A DNA stretch of 64,000 bases from the NCBI RefSeq assembly GCF_021389935.1, contig NZ_CP089979.1:1469001-1533000 (forward strand), written 5' to 3'. The position numbers and the translations under genes are program-made. This document shows, in pieces, positions 50,417 through 57,271 of this stretch. A model generated the notes under the pieces. It did not search any database. It had not been told where the DNA came from and worked only from the letters and a program-made list of their open reading frames with translations. How positions within the stretch are numbered: position 1 is the stretch's first letter; the number at the start of each line of letters is the position of its first letter. The stretch is from Fulvivirga ligni. Its GTDB lineage: Bacteria; Bacteroidota; Bacteroidia; Cytophagales; Cyclobacteriaceae.

Positions 50417-52249
50417 ATGAAGAAGTATATAATCTTACTATTGGTCCTTTTAGTTGAATTTTCATCAATAGCCCAATCCCGAAAAATTACTGGAAAAGTG
50501 ATTTCAGCAGAGGATGGTAGTGCATTGCCAGGTGTCACAGTGTTGATAAAAGGTGCCTCTGCTGGTGTGACTACTGATGTGGATGGTGTTTATGAAATAC
50601 AAGCAGAGTCAAAGGACGTTTTAATCTTTTCATTTATCGGTTTCAAAAGCAAAGAGATAAAAGTAGCTGCTCAATCAATTATTAATGTATCCTTAGAAAT
50701 GGGTTCAATGCTATTGGATGAGGTAGAGTTAAAGGTAGAAAGACCAGCAGTGAAAAAAAGGAATTTGGGGTATAGCGTAGCATCTGTATCTACGGAAAGG
50801 GGTTATATTAGTGATAATAGTTCTTACTACAACACAGAATCCTACTCTGCCATAGAAGAGAACATTTTCAAAGGAGCATTAAAAAGTCCACTTTCAACTT
50901 TCAGTATAGATGTGGATGCTGCCTCTTATAGCAACGTAAGAAGATTTTTAAACAATGGTCAGCACCCACCAAAAGATGCGGTGCGCATAGAGGAAATGGT
51001 AAATTATTTTACCTATGATTATGCCGAGCCCAAAGGTGATGATCCGTTTTCTATCAATACTGAAATATCTACCGCGCCCTGGAATGATAAACATAAACTA
51101 GTGCACATTGGGCTCCAGGGTAAAAATATTCCTACAGATGATCTTCCTCCATCCAATCTGGTTTTTTTGATTGATGTGTCGGGCTCAATGGGTGCTGCCA
51201 ACAAACTGCCCCTGTTAAAGTCTGCCTTTAAACTTTTGGTGAAGCAAATGAGGCCTGAAGATAAAGTAGCGATAGTAGTATATGCAGGAGCAGCAGGTAT
51301 GGTGCTGCCTTCAACTACGGGTGATGAAAAAGATGAGATACTCAAGGCTTTGGATCAGCTTCAGGCGGGAGGATCAACAGCTGGTGGACAAGGAATTAAA
51401 CTAGCCTATAAGGTGGCAAAAGATAACTTTATAACAGGAGGTAACAATAGAATTCTCCTGGCTACTGACGGTGATTTTAATGTGGGAGCTTCCAGCGATG
51501 CCGAAATGCAAAGGTTAGTAGAGGAGAAAAGAGATGAAGGTGTGTTTTTAACTACTCTAGGGTTTGGTATGGGAAATTACAAAGACTCTAAAATGGAAAC
51601 ACTGGCAGATAAAGGCAATGGGAATTATGCCTACATCGATAATATCCTGGAAGCTAAAAAGGTGTTTGTGAATGAATTTGGAGGCACCCTCTTTACCATA
51701 GCCAAGGATGTGAAAATCCAGGTGGAATTCAATCCTGCTAAAGTAAAAGCCTATCGTTTAATCGGATATGAGAATAGAGCCTTAGAAAATGAGGATTTCA
51801 ATAATGACAAAAAAGATGCTGGCGAACTGGGTGCAGGTCATACAGTGACAGCGCTTTATGAAATCATTCCGGTGGGCGTTAATAGTAAGTTTGACCCTGT
51901 GGATGACTTGAAATATCAGGAAAGTAAAATTTCTAATGAAGCCAAAAAGTCTGATGAGTTGATGACTGTAAAGCTTAGGTATAAGCAGCCTGATGGCGAT
52001 ACAAGTAAATTAATAACCATGCCGCTTAAAGATAAGGCAGTAGCTATTGAAGACACTTCGGATAATTTCCGCTGGTCAGCCGCTGTAGCAGGTTTTGGTA
52101 TGTTACTTCGAGATTCTGAGTATAAAGGAGACCTTACCTATAGCGCCGTGCAAGCCATGGCAGAGAAAGCTAAAGGCAAAGATAAAGAAGGATATAGAGC
52201 TGAATTCATCAATATGGTGAATGCCAGTACTCTATTGGCTAGTAAATAG
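50417..52249 (+). CDS. VWA-domain protein with CarboxypepD_reg-like N-terminus (YfbK type)
   Basis: A 610-residue exported protein. I use ATG 50417, which starts the signal peptide (MKKYIILLLV, ending SIAQ); an in-frame ATG 39 bp upstream is possible but adds a polar stretch. Order: CarboxypepD_reg-like domain (about 22-95: KITGKVISAEDGSALPGVTV, FIGFKSKE), a linker, a conserved von Willebrand A preceding segment (about 145-220), the VWA domain (about 245-420) with MIDAS motif DVSGSMGAA and later ATDGDFNVG, and a C-terminal DUF3520-like tail (about 425-610). It has no membrane anchor beyond the signal. Divergent from the ECF sigma gene; similar domain use in the anti-sigma-like protein suggests a shared role. 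Confidence 0.88.
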   Translation: MKKYIILLLVLLVEFSSIAQSRKITGKVISAEDGSALPGVTVLIKGASAGVTTDVDGVYEIQAESKDVLIFSFIGFKSKEIKVAAQSIINVSLEMGSMLLDEVELKVERPAVKKRNLGYSVASVSTERGYISDNSSYYNTESYSAIEENIFKGALKSPLSTFSIDVDAASYSNVRRFLNNGQHPPKDAVRIEEMVNYFTYDYAEPKGDDPFSINTEISTAPWNDKHKLVHIGLQGKNIPTDDLPPSNLVFLIDVSGSMGAANKLPLLKSAFKLLVKQMRPEDKVAIVVYAGAAGMVLPSTTGDEKDEILKALDQLQAGGSTAGGQGIKLAYKVAKDNFITGGNNRILLATDGDFNVGASSDAEMQRLVEEKRDEGVFLTTLGFGMGNYKDSKMETLADKGNGNYAYIDNILEAKKVFVNEFGGTLFTIAKDVKIQVEFNPAKVKAYRLIGYENRALENEDFNNDKKDAGELGAGHTVTALYEIIPVGVNSKFDPVDDLKYQESKISNEAKKSDELMTVKLRYKQPDGDTSKLITMPLKDKAVAIEDTSDNFRWSAAVAGFGMLLRDSEYKGDLTYSAVQAMAEKAKGKDKEGYRAEFINMVNASTLLASK

Positions 52250-52700
52250 CCGCTGTTGTTTATGTTGTTGGCAAACAAAAAGAGCACCTGACCGCTGGTG
52301 CTCTTTTTTATTTAGTGATTTCTAAATAAATCCTATTTTGAGTTGTTGACCTTTGTTGTTGTGTTGTGATAATCATTATACTAAGAGTATGCCAAATTTG
52401 GTAAATGCGGTTTCTGACTCATTTGCAAAGGTTTACACTTTTAAACTGTTCGAACTTGAACAATGCGGTGAACGATTTTATCTCTTTTCAAACTCTGCGT
52501 ATTCTGGCTTCTATGTTTTTTAAAGTTGCGAGAAGTACAGCCAAATAGAAATAATGCAGACTACCCTTGTTAGGGCTGGTGTATTCCAAATGATATATTA
52601 AATTGCCACATTAATAGAAAAAGTTTTAATTATAAAATCAGTAAAGTGGAGGCGTGTAAAGAATACTACTTCACTTGTTGACAATGTTTTTCAGTTAACT
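52250..52700. other. Intergenic region after VWA gene
   Basis: 451 bp; the first 60 hold the terminator (52277-52311). The rest is AT-rich with a GTTCGAAC palindrome (52447-52454) in a region near ACTGTTCGAACTTGAACA, but no coding frame, RNA gene or clear promoter element. Confidence 0.4.
52277..52311 (+). terminator. Terminator after VWA gene
   Basis: AGAGCACC (52281-52288) pairs with GGTGCTCT (52297-52304) around an 8-nt loop, with A-rich 5' flank and TTTTTA behind. Confidence 0.9.
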
Positions 52701-54209
52701 ATGGTAGAAAGATTATTTATTGAATTTTTTCACAATAGAGTGGTAAGAGTTATCTCCTTGCTTCTAATACTTATTATTTCATTTAGTCTTTACCATAGAT
52801 ATATTCAGCAAGACGAGCCTTGGTTTGGTGAGCAAGCTTACTGGCTTTTGAAGGAGGGTGATGTCAAGATCAAAAGTATGCCAGGGGTTTTCGATTGGAC
52901 CAATAAGATGCTTATTTTTCATAAGCTCTTTGTCTGGGTGGGAGCAGTTATCATAGCTGTTTTTGGATGGTCATTATATCCGATGAAGCTATTTATTCTG
53001 GCGTGCTTTATACTGCTTGCCTATTTTCTAAATAAGCATGCAAGTGACTTAATGGATAAGAAAAAATGGAATTGGCTTACACTTTTACTTCTCATTTCTA
53101 TTCCTGAATTAATCCATCGAAGCTTCATGTTTAGGCCTGAGGTCATGATCATGTCCTTAGGATTTTTGTCATACTACTGCTTAATCAATTTCGAAAATAA
53201 AGGACGGGCCTATTTTGCGGTTTTGGCAGGGCTATTCTCAGGGTTAGCATTTTTAACCCATCTAAATGCCGTAGTTTTTCCGGTAGTAGGCTTTATTTTT
53301 CTGCTCTGGAGGAAAGAGTGGAAAGGCCTAATGTTTTACTCATTGATTTGCTTTGGGGTGTGCATGATTTATACCATTGGCCTGTGGGATGCAAATACAT
53401 TTGACCAGTACATGTTTGAAATGAAGCATTGGCCAACCCATCAAAAGACTTTTGGTGACAAGGTTAATGGAGGAATTTTAGATGTAGTATATAACAATGT
53501 ATTAAGATTACTTGGTGAGCATAAACGCTACTTCTGGGATCAAGATGTTTGGGGTATTAGTGGTCTGTTTTTGGTAACAATAATAGCTCAGTTTCGATAT
53601 CTGTGGAATAATTATAGAGCTTTGACTCAGTATGCTCTGCTTTCAGTATTGTGTCTGGCAGTGCTGAGCAGTAGCCCGGGTCCGCGATATCTGGTATATA
53701 TCATGCCATATATGATCTTGACTACTGCAGTTGGTATTTTCAGATTAAAAGATCATACGGGCTTGGTTGGGCTCAAAGCTTTTTACGTTTTAGCAGTGGC
53801 GGCTCAATTGGTTTTTGCTAGCCTCACTCTCAAGTCAATTTTTGAGAAAAATTATGATCATGTGGCTCTGCATGACAAATATTTATCATCCATACCTGAA
53901 GGAGATAGGGTGCTGGCTCCCTGGGAATTTATCTATAATCATATTGATGATCATCAGATATTCTCATACAAAACCTATGAATATATTGAGGATCAGGAAA
54001 AGATTAAGTTATCGCAGCTAGATCTTTTGCAGCTTGCCGCTGAAAAATTTGAAATGGATTATATTATTCTTGATCATAAACGGAAGGATGATAAAGAATT
54101 TCCATGGTTCAACCAGTGGGAAATTCAGCCCAATAATTATTACAAGGAAGATTATAGAACTGATAAGTTCTTGATTTTGAAAAGAATAGCGGCTACCCCA
54201 GACCAATAA
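52701..54209 (+). CDS. GT39/ArnT-like membrane glycosyltransferase
   Basis: A 502-residue polytopic membrane protein of the dolichyl-phosphate-mannose mannosyltransferase-like superfamily, transferring a lipid-linked sugar to a periplasmic acceptor. The first helix (about 14-30) is followed by the extracytoplasmic loop holding the catalytic Asp38-Glu39 in QQDEPWFGEQAYW. About ten more helices cover residues 75-385; the rest is soluble periplasmic. It overlaps the convergent kinase-like gene by 17 bp at the 3' end. A second, related enzyme is at the window end (62544 onward). Likely acceptor: lipid A/LPS or a surface polymer, which is inference. Confidence 0.83.
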   Translation: MVERLFIEFFHNRVVRVISLLLILIISFSLYHRYIQQDEPWFGEQAYWLLKEGDVKIKSMPGVFDWTNKMLIFHKLFVWVGAVIIAVFGWSLYPMKLFILACFILLAYFLNKHASDLMDKKKWNWLTLLLLISIPELIHRSFMFRPEVMIMSLGFLSYYCLINFENKGRAYFAVLAGLFSGLAFLTHLNAVVFPVVGFIFLLWRKEWKGLMFYSLICFGVCMIYTIGLWDANTFDQYMFEMKHWPTHQKTFGDKVNGGILDVVYNNVLRLLGEHKRYFWDQDVWGISGLFLVTIIAQFRYLWNNYRALTQYALLSVLCLAVLSSSPGPRYLVYIMPYMILTTAVGIFRLKDHTGLVGLKAFYVLAVAAQLVFASLTLKSIFEKNYDHVALHDKYLSSIPEGDRVLAPWEFIYNHIDDHQIFSYKTYEYIEDQEKIKLSQLDLLQLAAEKFEMDYIILDHKRKDDKEFPWFNQWEIQPNNYYKEDYRTDKFLILKRIAATPDQ

Positions 54210-54906
54210 ACTTTTTAAGTTTTCTTCTGGTTCGGGTCCATTTTCTTTCATAGATGTCATACTTGTAAGCCAGCTTATATAGCCACCAGTTGTTTATCTC
54301 CCCGAAGTATTCCTCTATGCCAGGCGCGCTTTTTCGGAGGTAAGCAAACTCATAGGCTTTCGAAAATGGAAATATGCCCGCTGGCTTTGGGTTGCTATCT
54401 ATAACATAGATTTTTTGATCTTCCTTCTTATAAAGGAAATTTCTGATTTGTGGATCACCGTGCAGGTAGCCTTTAGCATGTATTTCTTTGAGCTTCTCTA
54501 TTACTTTTGGGTAGTACTCTTCGTGGCCCAGACATGGTCTGCCTTTTAGGTATTCGTAGAGTAGCCAAGAGTCTACCACCATGCCTTTCTTTCTTTTTTC
54601 AGCGGCCATTATGGGTTCCGTAGAGGGTATGCCTAGTTCTTTGTAAGTGAGCATGCCCTTGATGTTTTTAAAGGCCTCTCCATCTCTAAACCAGGTAGTT
54701 AAGCGGATCCATTTTCGTTGGTTTTTTTCTTTCGGAATTTTGAGCACATACTTTTTATCTTCAACCTTTATGATTGTTACCTTGCTGCGCTGATTGTTTT
54801 TCAGAACCTTTTTTCTGTTATATCTCTTCTTTTGCACCTCTTTAAAAAGGTGTTTGTCTTCCGGGCTACACAATAAGCTCCAATTTTTCTTCAGAATAAC
54901 CTCCAT
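54193..54906 (-). CDS. LPS-kinase-like protein (InaA/RfaY family)
   Basis: A 237-residue cytoplasmic protein of the eukaryotic-like kinase fold. Seen: a Lys (Lys56) in YVLKIPKE equal to the ATP-binding lysine, the catalytic loop YLHGDPQIRNFL with HGD at 149-151 and Asn156, and VIDSNPKP with Asp170 in the DFG-equivalent place. The N-terminal glycine loop is not obvious. Length and HGDxxxxN pattern resemble the lipopolysaccharide core heptose kinases (InaA, RfaY, KdkA), which phosphorylate sugars of the LPS core. It is convergent with and overlaps the 3' end of the glycosyltransferase, so both may modify the same surface glycolipid. Confidence 0.8.
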   Translation of the reverse strand: MEVILKKNWSLLCSPEDKHLFKEVQKKRYNRKKVLKNNQRSKVTIIKVEDKKYVLKIPKEKNQRKWIRLTTWFRDGEAFKNIKGMLTYKELGIPSTEPIMAAEKRKKGMVVDSWLLYEYLKGRPCLGHEEYYPKVIEKLKEIHAKGYLHGDPQIRNFLYKKEDQKIYVIDSNPKPAGIFPFSKAYEFAYLRKSAPGIEEYFGEINNWWLYKLAYKYDIYERKWTRTRRKLKKFIGLG

Positions 54907-55119
54907 CGCTGCAAAAATAAAGGATAAAATTAAAACCGTTTTTAGTAAGGCTTATATTAACCAAACGAAAGCTTCGTTGTTATACCATAGACTGTCCGAA
55001 AAACGACATCGCCATCTTTTATTGAAACATTTACGTAAATATGGTGACCGCCGAAAATGGTTTTTCGTTGAGTTAAAGTATAAAAGCAAAATAAGCTATT
55101 AATTAAATTGTATAATTAT

Positions 55120-55127
55120 TACTTTTG
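55120..55127 (+). promoter_or_regulatory. Bacteroidota -7 element next to ECF sigma start
   Basis: TACTTTTG fits TAnnTTTG and ends 5 bp before the ATG at 55133, implying a nearly leaderless mRNA. No -33 TTG at 19-21 bp. Confidence 0.35.
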
Positions 55128-55132
55128 AACCA

Positions 55133-55714
55133 ATGTCCGATACAAACAGACAAAGTTATTCACAACGTGAAAAGGAGAAAACCTTCGAAAAAGAGTTTCT
55201 ACCTCACATAGATTCCATGTATAACTTTGCCTACCGCTTAACTTTTGATGAGGATGATGCGAAGGATCTTGTGCAAGATACCTACCTGAAAGCTTTCAGG
55301 TTTATCGAATCTTTTGAAAAAGGAACTAATGCAAAAGCGTGGTTGTTTCGGATACTGAAAAATAGTTTTATCAATGATTTCAGGAAGAAAAGTAAGCAGC
55401 CTGCTAAGGTAGATTATCAGGAGGTTGAAACTTTTTATAACTCTGAAGATGTTGATAAATCTATTACTACAGATCTAAGGATAGAGACTGTTCAGGACAT
55501 GATTGGAGATGAAATCTCTAATGCTCTAAATTCTTTAGATGTAGATTTTCGTACAGTTATTATTCTTTGTGACTTGGAAGGATTTAAGTATGATGAGATG
55601 GCCAAGATTTTGGATATTCCCATCGGTACGGTGCGTTCAAGGTTACATAGAGCACGAAACCTTTTGAAAGAAAGGCTCAATGATTATGCACAAAAAATGG
55701 GTTATAAAAATTAA
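55133..55714 (+). CDS. ECF-type sigma-70 factor (RpoE-like)
   Basis: A 193-residue sigma factor. Region 2 (about 22-95): HIDSMYNFAYRLTFDEDDAKDLVQDTYLKAF (split), NAKAWLFRILKNSFINDFRKKSK; region 4 (about 135-185): LDVDFRTVIILCDLEGFKYDEMAKILDIPIGTVRSRLHRARNLLKE (split) with its helix-turn-helix. It fits the Bacteroidota SigE-like ECF group that often precedes a small cytosolic anti-sigma gene. It leads a four-gene run with the anti-sigma-like gene, gmk and nadD (12, 6 and 14 bp gaps). Confidence 0.93.
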   Translation: MSDTNRQSYSQREKEKTFEKEFLPHIDSMYNFAYRLTFDEDDAKDLVQDTYLKAFRFIESFEKGTNAKAWLFRILKNSFINDFRKKSKQPAKVDYQEVETFYNSEDVDKSITTDLRIETVQDMIGDEISNALNSLDVDFRTVIILCDLEGFKYDEMAKILDIPIGTVRSRLHRARNLLKERLNDYAQKMGYKN

Positions 55715-55726
55715 TAGTTTGGTTAT

Positions 55727-56020
55727 ATGACAGTATCCTCTACAAATTCATTAGAAAAAGGACAGGTTGAAAGATCTGCCGAAGAAACACCTGATCATAA
55801 CGAATGCCTCAAGATACTTAGCTTAGTATTAGATCAGGAAGCTTCAGATGAGGAGCACGCCTATTTCAAAAAGCACGTTGAAAACTGCATGCCGTATTAC
55901 GAAATCTACAATGTAGATAAGGCTATAAAAGATATGATTAAGACAAAATGCATTAGTCAGGATACTCCAGCAGACCTGATTGACAGCATCAAATCAAAAA
56001 TCTATCAACAGGCAGACTAA
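55727..56020 (+). CDS. Small anti-sigma-like protein with degenerate zinc motif
   Basis: A 97-residue soluble protein. It has a Cys27, then H50-x3-C54-x2-Y57 where zinc-binding anti-sigma (ZAS) proteins have H-x3-C-x2-C, so one ligand is replaced by tyrosine. The rest is alpha-helical (KAIKDMIKTKC, DLIDSIKSKI). Its position 12 bp after an ECF sigma gene and size match the mycothiol/RsrA-like anti-sigma factors. The loss of one cysteine suggests no redox-controlled zinc release; binding could be constitutive or controlled otherwise. Gene gap to gmk is 6 bp. Confidence 0.72.
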   Translation: MTVSSTNSLEKGQVERSAEETPDHNECLKILSLVLDQEASDEEHAYFKKHVENCMPYYEIYNVDKAIKDMIKTKCISQDTPADLIDSIKSKIYQQAD

Positions 56021-56026
56021 TCAATT

Positions 56027-56599
56027 ATGCATAAAGGAAGAGCAATAATATTCTCCGCTCCGTCAGGATCGGGGAAAACCACTATTGTTAAGCATTTACT
56101 TAAGACGAATCCTAAATTAGGCTTTTCTATTTCTGCTTGCACCAGAGATAAGCGAGGTAGAAATGAGCAGCACGGAAAAGATTATTATTTCCTTACTCCT
56201 GATGAATTCAAGAAAAGCATCGATAATGATGAGTTTATTGAGTGGGAGGAAGTGTATGCAGGTAATTTCTACGGTACCCTAAAGTCAGAAGTAGAGCGCA
56301 TTTGGGAAGAAGGTAGACATGTAATCTTTGATGTAGACGTTAAAGGTGGCCTTCATCTTAAAAATTACTTTGGAGATAAAGCCCTGGCTGTTTTTGTGAA
56401 AGTACCTTCTTTAGATGAACTCAAAGAAAGGCTTCATGATAGAAAAACAGAAACGGAGGATAGCCTTTCGCAAAGAATATTCAAAGCTAAATTTGAAATG
56501 AGCTTTGAGGATAAATTCGATATCACTCTCGTAAACAAGGATTTAGATGAGTCTTTGGCTACAGCTGAGAAGTTGGTAGATGATTTCTTAGCCAAGTAA
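56027..56599 (+). CDS. gmk: Guanylate kinase
   Basis: A 190-residue cytoplasmic enzyme converting GMP and ATP to GDP and ADP. The P-loop is [16 protein letters not shown] (about residues 8-23), the GMP-binding region [19 protein letters not shown] (about 37-55, with Tyr50-Tyr51 style residues), and the lid [16 protein letters not shown]. The later [23 protein letters not shown] (split) matches the family's C-terminal block. Length and motif order are normal. It is cotranscribed with the ECF pair upstream and nadD 14 bp downstream. Confidence 0.97.
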   Translation: MHKGRAIIFSAPSGSGKTTIVKHLLKTNPKLGFSISACTRDKRGRNEQHGKDYYFLTPDEFKKSIDNDEFIEWEEVYAGNFYGTLKSEVERIWEEGRHVIFDVDVKGGLHLKNYFGDKALAVFVKVPSLDELKERLHDRKTETEDSLSQRIFKAKFEMSFEDKFDITLVNKDLDESLATAEKLVDDFLAK

Positions 56600-56613
56600 T
56601 AAACCTACTCTGA

Positions 56614-57186
56614 ATGACTGTCGGATTATTTTTTGGTTCATTCAATCCCATTCATATCGGCCATCTGATCATTGCTAACGTGATGGCCGAATCACCAGAT
56701 ATCTCTCAGGTTTGGTTTGTGGTTTCTCCTCAAAATCCTTTTAAAAAAAGGAAAACTCTGCTGCATGAGTTTGATAGGCTTGATATGGTAAATGCAGCCA
56801 TACAAGATAACTTCAGTATGCAAGCTTGCGACATTGAGTTTAATATGCCCAAGCCCAGCTACACGATTGATACACTTACTTACCTATCTCAAAAGCATCC
56901 TGACTATACTTTTAAGCTAATTATAGGCGAGGATAATTTGAAGAGCTTTCCTAAATGGAAAAACGCTGATCAAATTCTTCGTGATTATGGCCTTTATGTT
57001 TACCCGCGGCCAAACTCTCAACCTTCAGAATTGTTAGAGCATGAGAATGTTAAAGTAATAGAGGCTCCTATGATGGACATATCCGCTACTTTTATTAGAG
57101 AAAGTATTAAGAATAATCGCTCTATAAGGTATCTGGTACCATCTGCTGTGGAGCAAATGATTTTAAGTAAGAAGTTTTATTTGTAA
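56614..57186 (+). CDS. nadD: Nicotinate-nucleotide adenylyltransferase
   Basis: A 190-residue cytoplasmic enzyme that makes nicotinate adenine dinucleotide from nicotinate mononucleotide and ATP in NAD synthesis. Seen: GLFFGSFNPIHIGHLIIA (residues 4-21; the HxGH nucleotidyltransferase motif) and the late SATFIRESIKNNRSIRYLVP (ISTxxR-type motif, here SATFIRES). Length is typical. It is the last gene of the run beginning with the ECF sigma. A 24-bp palindrome lies 40 bp downstream. Confidence 0.95.
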   Translation: MTVGLFFGSFNPIHIGHLIIANVMAESPDISQVWFVVSPQNPFKKRKTLLHEFDRLDMVNAAIQDNFSMQACDIEFNMPKPSYTIDTLTYLSQKHPDYTFKLIIGEDNLKSFPKWKNADQILRDYGLYVYPRPNSQPSELLEHENVKVIEAPMMDISATFIRESIKNNRSIRYLVPSAVEQMILSKKFYL

Positions 57187-57226
57187 CATCTTCCTCTAGA
57201 AATCGTCTTTACTTGCATTATAAATG

Positions 57227-57250
57227 TATTGAATATTATAATATTCAATA
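57227..57250. repeat. Perfect 24-bp AT-rich palindrome
   Basis: TATTGAATATTA at 57227-57238 is followed by its exact reverse complement TAATATTCAATA at 57239-57250, with no spacer. It lies 22 bp before the ATG of the DUF5686-type gene, in a short intergenic gap. A dimeric-protein operator is more likely than a terminator: it is all A/T apart from one C and one G, with no U-run. Confidence 0.5.
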
Positions 57251-57271
57251 GGTTAGCTCCATTATATTCTT

